Shown here piece by piece: positions 51,485-60,584 of a stretch of DNA of 64,000 nucleotides. The notes beneath the pieces were generated by a model. That model was not told where the DNA came from. It made no database searches and worked only from the letters and a program-made list of their open reading frames with translations. Source of the stretch: Psychrobacillus psychrodurans (GTDB lineage Bacteria > Bacillota > Bacilli > Bacillales_A > Planococcaceae); NCBI RefSeq assembly GCF_027563345.1, contig NZ_JAMKBK010000005.1; one strand, written 5' to 3'. Position 1 is the first letter of the stretch. The number at the start of each line of letters is the position of its first letter. The position numbers and the translations under genes are program-made.

Positions 51485-53287
51485 ATGATTGAACAAACTT
51501 ATCCGGTTGTCTGGGATCTCGATCGCTTTTTTGAAGGGGGAAGTAACTCACCATCTCTAAGAAGCCATCTGGATAAAGTAAAAGAAAAGCTAAGCAGCTT
51601 TGAAACTAAACTAAAAGACTTTGATTCACCAACATCTATTGCCGATGTCTCAAATATCGAGAAAATGGTTAATGAGCTAAAAGATATAGCAACTAATTTA
51701 TCAGAGGGTGGAGCAGTAATTGGGTGTTTTTTAGCACAGGATACAACGGATAAGCAGGCAGCATTGTTACAGGGAGAGGTAGGATCGCTATACGCTAAGT
51801 TCTCTTCTCAAATGCTAACCATTCAACAAGTGCTAAGTAAAACGAAGGAAACTGTGTGGGAGGAACTGCTTCAAACGACTGAACTCTCTCCTTTTGCATT
51901 TGTGTTAAATGAATGGAGAGATGAAGCAAAGCGAATGCTCTCTGAAAAAGAGGAAGACATGATTACGACACTTGGAGTGGATGGCTATCATTCATGGGGT
52001 CAACTTTATGATTTACTAGTCGGTGATATTCGCATTAAACTTACTATAGACGGTGAACAAAAAGAAATGTCGGTTGGTCAAGCAAATAATCTTAGTTCCC
52101 ACGAGGATGCAATGATTCGTAAAGAGTCATTTGAAGCGTTAGAAGCTGCTTGGACAGATAAAGAGGAGTTCTTTGCGAAAACACTAAATCATATTGCAGG
52201 CTTCCGTCTTGCAATTTACGAAAAAAGAGGATGGGATTCAGTTTTAGAGGAGCCTCTTCATATTAATCGCATGAAAGAAGAAACACTAAATGCAATGTGG
52301 GGTGCTATCTCGAAAAATAAAGCTCCATTCGTAGAATACTTAAATAAAAAATCGGCAATGCTAGGCGAAAAACAAATGCATTGGTATGACTTAGATGCAC
52401 CAGTTAGTACTTCTACAGAGAAAATGGATTATCAACAAGGTGCGGAGTTTATATTAAAGCATTTTAAAGAATTTGGACCGAAATTAGAATCATTTTCAAG
52501 AAATGCATTTGAAAGGGGTTGGATAGAGGCAGAGGACCGTCCAAACAAACGTCCGGGAGGATTTTGTACAGGAATGCCTGTATCAGAGGAATCACGTATT
52601 TTCATGACGTATAGTGGATCAATGTCCAATGTCTCTACATTAGCTCATGAATTAGGTCACGCCTTCCATTCATACGCTTTAAGACCAGTACACTGGATGA
52701 ATCGTCAATATGCAATGGGTGTTGCTGAAACTGCCTCTACATTTGCCGAAATGATTGTAGCGGATGCTGCAGTAAAAGAAGCAAAAACAGATGATGAAAA
52801 AATTGCTTTACTGGAAGATAAAATTCAACGTAGTGTAGCATTTTTTATGAATATCCATGCTAGGTTCTTATTTGAAACTAGATTTTATGAGGAACGTAAA
52901 AATGGAATTGTTTCTGCTGCTCGACTAAATGAATTAATGGAGTTAGCCCAACAAGAAGCATATGGTGATGCATTAGATACAACACATCCGCACTTTTGGG
53001 CATCAAAGTTGCATTTTTATATTACGGAAGTACCTTTTTACAACTTCCCTTACACATTTGGTTACCTATTCTCTTTAAGCATTTATGCAAAAGCTATAAG
53101 CGAAGGCGCAAACTTTGAGGAAAAATATATTGCTTTATTGCAGGACACAGCAGTAATGTCAGTAGAAGATTTAGCAATGAAACATTTAAATGAAGACATT
53201 ACACAGGAAGCATTTTGGCTAAAAGGTATTGATCTGTGTATTCAAGATGTGAGTGAGTTTATCCAATTAACTAACGCAAAAGGGTGA
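51485..53287 (+). CDS. pepF: M3 family oligoendopeptidase F
   Basis: A 600-residue cytosolic zinc oligopeptidase (M3B, PepF) that cuts peptides of about 7-17 residues. The zinc site is TLAHELGHAFHSY (HExxH at about residue 391), with the third ligand in MGVAETASTFAEM. Family motifs GGFCTGMP and PFYNFPYTFGYLFSLS are present. N-terminal VVWDLDRFFEGG is typical. The ATG follows AGGAGGAA. The next gene, a GNAT acetyltransferase, starts 7 bases later, so an operon is likely. Confidence 0.92.
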   Translation: MIEQTYPVVWDLDRFFEGGSNSPSLRSHLDKVKEKLSSFETKLKDFDSPTSIADVSNIEKMVNELKDIATNLSEGGAVIGCFLAQDTTDKQAALLQGEVGSLYAKFSSQMLTIQQVLSKTKETVWEELLQTTELSPFAFVLNEWRDEAKRMLSEKEEDMITTLGVDGYHSWGQLYDLLVGDIRIKLTIDGEQKEMSVGQANNLSSHEDAMIRKESFEALEAAWTDKEEFFAKTLNHIAGFRLAIYEKRGWDSVLEEPLHINRMKEETLNAMWGAISKNKAPFVEYLNKKSAMLGEKQMHWYDLDAPVSTSTEKMDYQQGAEFILKHFKEFGPKLESFSRNAFERGWIEAEDRPNKRPGGFCTGMPVSEESRIFMTYSGSMSNVSTLAHELGHAFHSYALRPVHWMNRQYAMGVAETASTFAEMIVADAAVKEAKTDDEKIALLEDKIQRSVAFFMNIHARFLFETRFYEERKNGIVSAARLNELMELAQQEAYGDALDTTHPHFWASKLHFYITEVPFYNFPYTFGYLFSLSIYAKAISEGANFEEKYIALLQDTAVMSVEDLAMKHLNEDITQEAFWLKGIDLCIQDVSEFIQLTNAKG

Positions 53288-53293
53288 AGGTGT

Positions 53294-53839
53294 TTGATTT
53301 ATCTAGAAGGAGATACATGCTATTTACGAACATTAAATACGAAAGATGCACCAGCCCTAGCAGATCTTACTTATCGTAATAAGATGTATTGGTCCGTTTA
53401 TGAACCTCTGCATCGGGATGATTATTACACAACTTCTGTTCAACGGGAGAAGATTCGTGAATCTCTCACGTTATCGAAGGAAAAAAGAGAATATAGCTTC
53501 GGTATTTTTGAACATCAAACAGAAAGAATGATTGGTAGTGTATCACTATACAGTATTAAGAGAATGCCATTTTCAAGTGGGCTTATTGGATATTCCATGG
53601 ATGAGCTTTATATTGGAAAAGGGATTGCTTCTGAAGCAGTTCACCTAGTAAAAATCTTTGGATTTGAGCACGTCCAATTAAATCGTATCGAAGCATATGT
53701 ATCTCCGCATAATAACGGCTCTATTAAAGTTTTAGAAAAAAACGGTTTCATGCAAGAGGGACTTCTACGAAAACTGCTTTATATCAATGGTAAATGGCAA
53801 GATCATTATATATATGCATCCTTAACTGAAGAGCATTGA
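53294..53839 (+). CDS. GNAT acetyltransferase (RimJ/RimL-like)
   Basis: A 181-residue N-acetyltransferase of the RimJ/RimL-like (ribosomal-protein or YdaF) group. It begins with EGDTCYLRTLNTKDAPALADL. The acetyl-CoA-binding and substrate-side segments are GYSMDELYIGKGIASEAVHL, LNRIEAYVSPHNNGSIKVLEKNGFMQEG. TTG 53294 follows GAAGGTG. It is coupled to pepF. The target protein or small molecule is unknown. Confidence 0.88.
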   Translation: MIYLEGDTCYLRTLNTKDAPALADLTYRNKMYWSVYEPLHRDDYYTTSVQREKIRESLTLSKEKREYSFGIFEHQTERMIGSVSLYSIKRMPFSSGLIGYSMDELYIGKGIASEAVHLVKIFGFEHVQLNRIEAYVSPHNNGSIKVLEKNGFMQEGLLRKLLYINGKWQDHYIYASLTEEH

Positions 53840-53867
53840 AAGGGCAAGAGTATACTTGAGATATTTA

Positions 53868-53906
53868 AAAACGTCTTATTCATGAACAATGAATAAGACG
53901 TTTTTT
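53868..53906 (+). terminator. intrinsic terminator
   Basis: The stem AAACGTCTTATTCAT / ATGAATAAGACGTTT with a short loop and T tail. The A run on the left makes it usable from the other strand for the carbonic anhydrase gene too. Confidence 0.88.
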
Positions 53907-53938
53907 ATACTATTCATGTCGATTTCCCGGGAAATAAT

Positions 53939-54508
53939 TTATTTTTTGTCGACATTACCGTCTGTCAATAAATCTAATCGACCAGTTTCAGGGTCAATAA
54001 TTAGTCCGTGAACTGGAATTTCAGGAAGCATAAGTGGATGATTTCGAATCATTTCTACACTATGTAATACACTGCTTTCTACGTTAGAAAAACCTTCTAA
54101 CCATTTTTCTAAGTTCACACCGGAATTATTTAGGATATCTAATACACGTGGATCTACTCCTCGAGTAATCATTTTATCCATAATTTTATCGGTTTGTATA
54201 GCACTCATACCACAGTCATGATGACCAATTACATATATTTCATCGGCTTGTAACTCATAAACAGCTACGATAAGGCTCCGCATAATTCCACCAAATGGAT
54301 GGTTAATGATTGCTCCAGCACTTTTAACTATTTTTACATCACCATTTTTAAAATTCATGGATTTTGGGAGCATTTCTGTTAACCTAGTATCCATGCAAGT
54401 TAAGATAACAATACGTTTATTTGGAAACTTGGTAGTTAAAAAAGGTTCATATAGTTTGTTTTCCACGAAGTGATCATTGTATTTTAAAATCTCATGTAAG
54501 CTTGGCAT
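53939..54508 (-). CDS. beta-class carbonic anhydrase
   Basis: A 189-residue zinc enzyme interconverting carbon dioxide and bicarbonate. The zinc ligands are in LTCMDTR (Cys38, with Asp40) and IGHHDCGM (His, Cys near residue 97-100). The insertion KSAGAIINHPFGGIMRSL is usual for the YtiB-type of Bacillales. ATG 54508 has AGGAGG upstream. No partner. The first base of the stop is 33 bases from the terminator at 53868-53906. Confidence 0.9.
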   Translation of the reverse strand: MPSLHEILKYNDHFVENKLYEPFLTTKFPNKRIVILTCMDTRLTEMLPKSMNFKNGDVKIVKSAGAIINHPFGGIMRSLIVAVYELQADEIYVIGHHDCGMSAIQTDKIMDKMITRGVDPRVLDILNNSGVNLEKWLEGFSNVESSVLHSVEMIRNHPLMLPEIPVHGLIIDPETGRLDLLTDGNVDKK

Positions 54509-54710
54509 AGTATTCCTCCTTTAGGTTGTAATTATATTTTATAGGAAATGAAAGATAATTGCTTTACTTAATACTTGAACCTGACTAAAATTAGACTTTT
54601 GCTGAGAAGGACTTTCGACAAGAGCTCATAGTGACTACTTTGGAGAGGCATAGGGAGCATAGAACAGCTTGCATTCTAAATATAAAGAGCTATTACACCT
54701 TCCTAAACAT

Positions 54711-54739
54711 TTACTTGCTCGGCAAAAGAAGTTACTTGC
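54711..54739 (-). repeat. two-copy remnant of the GCAAGTAA 21-bp repeat (F)
   Basis: On the plus strand TTACTTGC occurs at 54711-54718 and 54732-54739, exactly 21 bp apart. Read on the minus strand this is GCAAGTAA with GA before it in one copy, the array A/B core. It lies just past the terminator of mreBH in the minus direction. A region with faint GAGC/CATAG similarity is at 54601-54665. The rest of the 54509-54902 gap has no gene. Confidence 0.8.
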
Positions 54740-54794
54740 GGAACTTTTATGGAGTTTATAATAATTAGAATGCAACATAATCTATAAGTATGTA

Positions 54795-54841
54795 AAAAGC
54801 AAGGGAGTTGTTCGCCATAGTGGACAACTCTCTTGCTTTTA
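54795..54841 (-). terminator. intrinsic terminator of mreBH
   Basis: The stem AAAGCAAGGGAGTTGT / ACAACTCTCTTGCTTT with a 12-base loop. On the minus strand it is followed by TTTTTAC, and on the plus strand by TTTTA. Confidence 0.85.
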
Positions 54842-54902
54842 TAGTAGAGATAACTTTATTCGAAAGAGAAATAAACCAAATTTCAATGAATAAAGTTCCA
54901 CT

Positions 54903-55910
54903 TTATTTTGCTAGTTTTTGTTTTCGGTCTGATACAAAGAAGGATTTTCCTGTCCCTATAACCACGGACTGTAATGGCTCAGGTGCTAGATGAACTGGTA
55001 CTTCAATGACCTGGGTTAACCACTCGGAAATATCCTTTAGTAATGCTCCACCACCAGTTAATATTACTCCATGGTCAACTATATCTCCTGCAAGCTCAGG
55101 AGGGCAGGTTTCTAGTGTTGCGCGTATTGCTTCTAAAATAGTTTCCAATGATTCAGATAGAACACCCTGTATCTGAGTAGAAGATAAATGAATAGTCTTA
55201 GGTAATCCACTAACTACATCTCTACCGGTAGCTTGCATTTGTTCTACTGCATGAGGAACCAATGCATGTCCTATAGTCATTTTGATATTCTCAGCAGTGG
55301 CTTCACCAATAATAACATTGTACTCTTTTCGAACAAAGTGAATAATTGCTTCATCCATACGATCTCCAGCTGCCTTTACTGTATGGGACGCTACTACTCC
55401 ACCAAAAGAAATAATGCCAACTTCTGTCGTGCCACCGCCAATGTCTACAATCATACTTGCGACAGGCTCATCTACTGGAAGACCAGCACCGATTGCTGCA
55501 GCTACGGGTTCTTCCATTAATTGAACATCTTTTGCTCCACTTTGTCTTACAGCATCTTGTATAGCTCTTCTTTCTACAGAAGTTGCACCAGATGGTGTAC
55601 ATACAATTACAGTCGGTTTTCTTAAAGAAGTACCAAGTTTTTTCCCTGCTTTTTGCATTATAAGTTTTAGTAGTTGTGTTGTAATGTCAAAATCGGCAAT
55701 TACTCCATCCTGTAATGGACGTATTACCTCGATTGAAGTAGGTGTTTTGCCAATCATTTTTTTTGCTTCTTCACCGAAAGCTACGATTTCACGCGTTTTA
55801 GTATTAACTGCTACTACTGTAGGTTCATCTATTAATAAGCCTTTGCCTTTTGTATAAACTAATGTATTTGCTGTACCTAAATCTATTCCAATATGTGAGT
55901 TTGAAAACAT
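54903..55910 (-). CDS. mreBH: rod shape-determining actin-like protein MreBH
   Basis: A 335-residue bacterial actin that moves with the cell wall elongation machinery and helps maintain rod shape, especially at low magnesium in B. subtilis. The ATP-binding parts GIDLGTANTLVY, VDIGGGTTEVGIISFGG, GVILTGGGALL are all there, and the sequence is closer to MreBH than to MreB or Mbl (PVDEPVASMIVDIGGG; ILEAIRATLETCPPEL). The ATG at 55910 follows AGGAGG with 7 bases, giving exactly the MreBH length; the frame opens at 55934. It is monocistronic. Confidence 0.92.
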   Translation of the reverse strand: MFSNSHIGIDLGTANTLVYTKGKGLLIDEPTVVAVNTKTREIVAFGEEAKKMIGKTPTSIEVIRPLQDGVIADFDITTQLLKLIMQKAGKKLGTSLRKPTVIVCTPSGATSVERRAIQDAVRQSGAKDVQLMEEPVAAAIGAGLPVDEPVASMIVDIGGGTTEVGIISFGGVVASHTVKAAGDRMDEAIIHFVRKEYNVIIGEATAENIKMTIGHALVPHAVEQMQATGRDVVSGLPKTIHLSSTQIQGVLSESLETILEAIRATLETCPPELAGDIVDHGVILTGGGALLKDISEWLTQVIEVPVHLAPEPLQSVVIGTGKSFFVSDRKQKLAK

Positions 55911-56123
55911 TTGTCTTCCTCCTATTCCAATCATACTTAGTAATTATAATAGATAAATAGTAGGTTGCCATTTGTAACATAATGGAAGTTTACATATATT
56001 TCAGAGTATCTTAGGTCATTTGAAATAGTATAGCGCGATAAATTGAACGAATAGTAATAGTTTGTCATCCAAATGTAATAGAAATGAAGTTAATTTGAAA
56101 AGAAAAAGAGAAGAGATATCAAA

Positions 56124-56161
56124 TAAAAAAAACAACCGTCAGCATACTCGACGGTTGTTTT
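56124..56161 (-). terminator. intrinsic terminator
   Basis: The stem ACAACCGTC / GACGGTTGT with a 9-base loop, and a run of T on the minus strand. Confidence 0.85.
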
Positions 56162-56166
56162 ATGAG

Positions 56167-56301
56167 TTATTGAAAAGGTTTTGGATCTATTGTAGATGCA
56201 TCTTTAGAATTCATACCTTTTCCAAAGTAATGCAAAATTACATAGCCTACGATTCCCATAATTGCAGTAAAACCAAGCACTGTAACTGTGTATAAAGCCA
56301 T
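56167..56301 (-). CDS. small single-pass membrane protein
   Basis: A 44-residue frame with one hydrophobic helix (YTVTVLGFTAIMGIVGYVIL, residues about 4-23), then a basic and acidic tail ending PKPFQ. ATG 56301 is seven bases after GAGGTG, and the gene is closed by a terminator. The good translation signal, typical topology and own terminator support a real gene. Too small for a family call. Confidence 0.6.
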   Translation of the reverse strand: MALYTVTVLGFTAIMGIVGYVILHYFGKGMNSKDASTIDPKPFQ

Positions 56302-56392
56302 TTTATAACACCTCACTTGTTTTCTTGTACTTATTATAACGTAAAAATGAAAGAATTGTAACTAGAAATATATAGAATTTAAGTTAACAATA

Positions 56393-57625
56393 TTAAAATG
56401 CCCAGTTTCCATTTCGGAATATTGGCTCTGAAGTTCCATCTTCTTTAATACCGTCGATATCCATTTTTTCTGAACCAATCATGAAATCTACATGTGTAAT
56501 ACTTTCGTTTAAGCCATTTTCTGCTAATTCTTCGCGACTCATTTTCTTGCCGCCTTCTATACAGAAAGCATATGCACTACCGATTGCTAAATGATTAGAA
56601 GCGTTTTCGTCAAATAATGTGTTATAAAATAATAGATTCGAGTTAGAGATTGGTGAGTCATGTGGTACTAGTGCTACTTCACCTAAATAGTGTGACCCTT
56701 CGTCCGTTGCAACTAAGTTCTCAAGCACCTCTTGACCTTGTTCAGCTTCCACTTTTACAATGCGACCTTGTTCAAATGTAATAGTGAAGTTATCAATAAT
56801 ATTCCCGCCGTAGCTCAATGGTTTAGTGCTTGCTACATAACCGTTAACACCTGTTTTTAATGGAACAGAGAATACTTCCTCCGTTGGCATGTTAGCCATA
56901 AAAGAAAATCCTTTTTCGTTTGTGCTACCAGCCCCACACCATAGATGTCCCTTTGGTAATTCAATCGTTAAGTCTGTCCCAGGAGCTGTATAATGAAGTT
57001 TTTTATAATTTTTCTCGTTTAGATAATCTACCTTTGTATGTAGAAGATTATCATGTTCAATCCATGCTTCTGTAGGATTTGCGACATCTGCACGCACTGC
57101 TTGGAAAATTGCTTCCCAAAGGGCAGGTACTTGTTCTTCCTCAGGTAATTTAGGGAATACCTTCTTAGCCCATTCTGTAGATGGAGATGCTATTACTGAC
57201 CAACTGATTTTGTCCGATTGTACATATTGACGATATTTGCTTAATGCTTGACCCGCAGCCTTTTGGAACGCTGAAATTCTAGAGGAATCCACTCCTTTTA
57301 AAAGGTCAGGGCTTTGACTAACAACGCTTATAAATGCAGCTCCGCCTTCTGCTAACAATTCTTTTTCTTGTGCTTTCCAAGAAGGGAAGAAATCAAATGA
57401 GTCCCCAGGTGCAAGTTCATAGCGTAATCGTGTGATTTCATCATCTGTTAAATCTACGAATACTTGTTTAGCTCCAGCTACATACGCTTTTTTAGTAATC
57501 AATCGAACTAATTCAACGCTATCAGTGGAAGCTGCAATAAATAAATTCTGTCCTGGTTGAATATTCACTCCTACTTCTACAACAAGAGAAGCATAGTTTT
57601 CTAATTTTGTATTAAAAGATGTCAT
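56393..57625 (-). CDS. M29 family aminopeptidase (second copy)
   Basis: A 410-residue metallo-aminopeptidase, paralogue of the gene at 44914-46146 and the same length. Metal residues are in MPTEEVFSVP, LGEVALVPHDSPI, LFDENASNHLAIGSAY and THVDFMIGS. Other shared stretches include KTGVNGYV. Compared with the first copy, the differences spread over the whole protein, as expected for an old duplication. ATG 57625 follows AAGGAAG. It stands alone, whereas the first copy is coupled to a helicase gene. Confidence 0.92.
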   Translation of the reverse strand: MTSFNTKLENYASLVVEVGVNIQPGQNLFIAASTDSVELVRLITKKAYVAGAKQVFVDLTDDEITRLRYELAPGDSFDFFPSWKAQEKELLAEGGAAFISVVSQSPDLLKGVDSSRISAFQKAAGQALSKYRQYVQSDKISWSVIASPSTEWAKKVFPKLPEEEQVPALWEAIFQAVRADVANPTEAWIEHDNLLHTKVDYLNEKNYKKLHYTAPGTDLTIELPKGHLWCGAGSTNEKGFSFMANMPTEEVFSVPLKTGVNGYVASTKPLSYGGNIIDNFTITFEQGRIVKVEAEQGQEVLENLVATDEGSHYLGEVALVPHDSPISNSNLLFYNTLFDENASNHLAIGSAYAFCIEGGKKMSREELAENGLNESITHVDFMIGSEKMDIDGIKEDGTSEPIFRNGNWAF

Positions 57626-57758
57626 ATGGATACTTCCTTTCTATTATTATCTCCATAGTATCAGTTTTGCGCTTGTATTATCAATATTCAAATTAGTCGA
57701 TAAGTTAAATTTTGTTCATAATTCGAAAATTTAATATAGTCAATCGGTAGATTAATAT

Positions 57759-57784
57759 TAAAAAAATATGAATATAGCCGAAAT
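57759..57784 (+). promoter_or_regulatory. sigma-D-like promoter of motAB
   Basis: TAAA at 57759-57762, a 14-base spacer, then GCCGAAAT at 57777-57784. The sigma-D consensus is TAAA - about 15 - GCCGATAT. It is 33 bases before the motA start, so motility sigma factor control is likely. Confidence 0.65.
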
Positions 57785-57816
57785 AAAGGAAAGAAATAGA
57801 ATGTGGGGGAAGTTGA

Positions 57817-58620
57817 ATGGATAAGTCTACAGTATTCGGTTTAATAATAGGGTTTGTTTCATTATTAGTTGGGATGGTTTTAAAAGGTGTTACATTGGGT
57901 GCATTATTAAATCCTGCAGCAATCTTAATCATCATTTTCGGTACGATTGCTACAATAGTTATTGGATTTCCAATGGCAGAATTAAAAAGAGTACCTAAGA
58001 TATTTGGAGTTATTTTTAAAGAAACAAAACTAGTACCAGATGTGGAAGTAATTAAAATGTTCTCAAGCTGGGCAGATTTAGCAAGAAGAGAAGGATTATT
58101 GGCACTTGAAAGTAAGTCAACAGATGTAGAAGATCCATTTTTAAAAAACGGTCTTACGTTAGCAATTGATGGACAAAATGCAGATTATATTAGAGATGTA
58201 CTTACAGAAGAAATTGACGCACTAGAGGAAAGACATTCAGGTGGTGCTCAAATTTTTACTCAAGCGGGGACATATGCTCCCACACTTGGTGTACTTGGAG
58301 CGGTAGTAGGTTTAATAGCTGCCTTAAGTGATATGAGTGATATTGATAAATTAGCACATGCAATTTCTGCAGCCTTTGTAGCGACTCTATTAGGTATATT
58401 CACTGGGTATGTTTTATGGCATCCATTTGCGAATAAATTAAAACGTAAATCTAAACAAGAAATTAGACAAAAGACAATGATGCTAGAAGGTATCCTTTCA
58501 GTATTAGAAGGAGATTCTCCACGAGTTATTGAACAAAAATTAGCTTCCTATCTATCTATGTCAGAGCGTAAAAAAGTATTGAATGAAAGCGGGGACGCTG
58601 GCCTTGGCAAAGAAGCATAA
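57817..58620 (+). CDS. motA: flagellar stator protein MotA
   Basis: A 267-residue MotA/TolQ-type stator subunit with four membrane segments. N-terminal helices are VFGLIIGFVSLLVGMVLKG; the cytoplasmic loop holds charged residues near 90-100 (ARREGLLALE) that drive the rotor. The third and fourth helices contain QAGTYAPTLGVLGAVVGLIAAL and AHAISAAFVATLLGIFTGYVLW. Its end overlaps motB by 17 bases. The likely sigma-D promoter upstream links it to motility. Length and sequence suit the proton-type MotA rather than the sodium-type MotP. Confidence 0.92.
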   Translation: MDKSTVFGLIIGFVSLLVGMVLKGVTLGALLNPAAILIIIFGTIATIVIGFPMAELKRVPKIFGVIFKETKLVPDVEVIKMFSSWADLARREGLLALESKSTDVEDPFLKNGLTLAIDGQNADYIRDVLTEEIDALEERHSGGAQIFTQAGTYAPTLGVLGAVVGLIAALSDMSDIDKLAHAISAAFVATLLGIFTGYVLWHPFANKLKRKSKQEIRQKTMMLEGILSVLEGDSPRVIEQKLASYLSMSERKKVLNESGDAGLGKEA

Positions 58621-59377
58621 AAAACATAAGCATGAGGAAGAAGTAAGTGAAGCCTGGCTACTTCCGTACTCCGATGTTTTAACATTATTACTAGCCTTAT
58701 TTATCGTATTATTTGCTACTAGTTCTGTAGACCAACAAAAATTGGAACAAATGTCTCAAGCGTTCAACGAAGTCCTTAATGGTGGAACCGGTATTTTTGA
58801 ACAGCCATCTCCTTTGGAAGTGCCAGATGCTCCTGATGATTCAGGTCAGGGAGAAGATGGAGAGAGCACTGCATATATGGAAGACCAGCAAGCACTCTCC
58901 GAAATTCAAGATAGTGTGGATGAATATATAGCAGTAAATGCGCTAGAAAAACAGTTTGTTACTAAACTAACCGATGAAGGCTTACTTGTTACGATAAGAG
59001 ATAGTATATTATTTGATACTGGCGAAGCAGAAGTAAAAGGTGAGTATCGTTCAATTGCTGAAGATATCTCCGATTTGCTTGTATTTGATCCTCCTAGAAA
59101 TGTCGTTATCACTGGCCATACAGATAATATTCCTATCTCTAGTAGTGAATATTCTTCCAACTGGGAGCTAAGTGTAATGCGATCAGTTAATTTCCTGAAA
59201 ATATTAGCAGGAAATAATACGATAGATCCGCTATATTTTAGTGCGAAAGGTTACGGTGAATTTAGACCTGTAGCTTCCAATGATACTCCAGCAGATCGGG
59301 CAAAAAATAGAAGAGTTGAAGTATTGATTCAACCACGCGTTCTAGAGGATGGTACTTTAAACGACCAACCTGAATAA
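58604..59377 (+). CDS. motB: flagellar stator protein MotB
   Basis: A 257-residue MotB, stator partner of MotA. A single membrane helix carries the ion-binding Asp24 in LLPYSDVLTLLLALFIVLFA. The C-terminal OmpA-like peptidoglycan-binding domain (GHTDNIPISS ... SAKGYGEFRPVASN ... KNRRVEVLI) anchors it to the wall. TTG 58604 gives the normal MAKKHKK start and overlaps motA; a start at ATG 58583 would add seven residues but lacks a site. The sequence around Asp24 is of the proton type, not firmly known. A terminator follows. Confidence 0.92.
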   Translation: MAKKHKKHKHEEEVSEAWLLPYSDVLTLLLALFIVLFATSSVDQQKLEQMSQAFNEVLNGGTGIFEQPSPLEVPDAPDDSGQGEDGESTAYMEDQQALSEIQDSVDEYIAVNALEKQFVTKLTDEGLLVTIRDSILFDTGEAEVKGEYRSIAEDISDLLVFDPPRNVVITGHTDNIPISSSEYSSNWELSVMRSVNFLKILAGNNTIDPLYFSAKGYGEFRPVASNDTPADRAKNRRVEVLIQPRVLEDGTLNDQPE

Positions 59378-59383
59378 TAATAA

Positions 59384-59416
59384 AGACTGGCAACCGAAAG
59401 ATGGTTGTCAGTTTTT
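59384..59416 (+). terminator. intrinsic terminator of motAB
   Basis: The stem ACTGGCAACC / GGTTGTCAGT (one G-U) with a 7-base loop and TTTTT. Confidence 0.85.
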
Positions 59417-59483
59417 ATTTGACTTTATAAAACAAAAGTTTATAATTAAAACAAATGTTCAATGAGAAGAGAGGTGTAAGCAA

Positions 59484-60584
59484 ATGAATACAAAAGAAGT
59501 GAGTATTTTAAAGTACCTGCGAGAAAATCCATATGCATCTCAAATGGAAATAGCAAACGAACTCAAAATGTCTAGACCGGCAGTTGCCAATATTATTTCC
59601 CAATTGATAAAAAATGGGAACATCACAGGAAGAGCTTATATTTTACCTGAGAACAAAGAAATTATTTGCATAGGTGGAGCCAATGTAGATAGAAAGTATA
59701 CGGTAATCAATAAGCTCCAAATGGGTACTTCTAACCCTACATCTAGCATACAAAGTGTTGGAGGAGTTGCAAGGAACATTGCGGAAAATTTAGGTAGATT
59801 AGGACAAACTGTACGTTTATTATCAGTTGTTGGAACAGATATGGAATATGAAGCTATTGAAAAAGCCTCTAATAATTGGATGAATTTATTTTCCATTGAA
59901 AAGTTACCAAATTACACAACTGGAACATATTCGGCAGTGCTAGATTCAAGTGGAGAAATGCTTCTTGCTCTAGCAAATATGGATATCTATGAACAGTTGA
60001 CTGTAGATTATTTGAAAAAACATGAAACACATTTAACGAATTCTCAGCTCATCATTATAGACATGAACTGCTCGAAAGAAGTGATTGAATATATCCGAAC
60101 TGTTTCTATCGGACATAATATACCACTTGCTTTAATACCTGTATCCTCACCTAAAATGGATAGAATGCCTAATTCATTAGAGGGCATTGGATGGTTAATC
60201 GCAAACAAAGATGAAGCAGAAATGTATTTAGGTATAAATATTGTGGATAAAGGATCATGGGAAGAAGCAACAAGATTATTTGTCCAGAAGGGGATTTCCC
60301 ATGTAGTTATAACCTGGGGTAGTGAGGGCATAATGTACGCAGGTAGTGACATGGAAACTTCCTATTTTCCAGCAATTAAGGTAGAGGATGTAATTGATGT
60401 CACTGGTGCAGGGGACGCATTTGTTTCCGCTACTTTATATGCTTGGTTGAATGGTGAGGATATTGTAACGTCCATAAAAACAGGCATGATAAACGCAAGT
60501 AAAACTATTCGCTCCAGCGATACGGTAAGAACTGAGCTTTCTCGAAATAATTTAACTAATGAGATGGAGGAAAATAAAAAATGA
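59484..60584 (+). CDS. psuK: pseudouridine kinase PsuK with N-terminal helix-turn-helix
   Basis: Phosphorylates pseudouridine to pseudouridine 5'-phosphate, the first step of its breakdown. Residues about 1-55 are a winged helix-turn-helix (ILKYLRENPYASQMEIANEL, then SRPAVANIISQL). Residues about 60-360 are a PfkB/ribokinase fold: GGANVDRKYTV, GGVARNIAENLGRLGQ, and the catalytic DVTGAGDAFVSATL. The HTH suggests it may sense or control its own operon. The ATG follows GAGAGGTG. It overlaps psuG by 4 bases. Confidence 0.92.
   Translation: MNTKEVSILKYLRENPYASQMEIANELKMSRPAVANIISQLIKNGNITGRAYILPENKEIICIGGANVDRKYTVINKLQMGTSNPTSSIQSVGGVARNIAENLGRLGQTVRLLSVVGTDMEYEAIEKASNNWMNLFSIEKLPNYTTGTYSAVLDSSGEMLLALANMDIYEQLTVDYLKKHETHLTNSQLIIIDMNCSKEVIEYIRTVSIGHNIPLALIPVSSPKMDRMPNSLEGIGWLIANKDEAEMYLGINIVDKGSWEEATRLFVQKGISHVVITWGSEGIMYAGSDMETSYFPAIKVEDVIDVTGAGDAFVSATLYAWLNGEDIVTSIKTGMINASKTIRSSDTVRTELSRNNLTNEMEENKK

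Noticed and set aside
54601..54665. GAGC and CATAG motifs that resemble array E
   Set aside because: Spacings (20, 24 and 33) are irregular and matches are poor, so it is not counted as an array.
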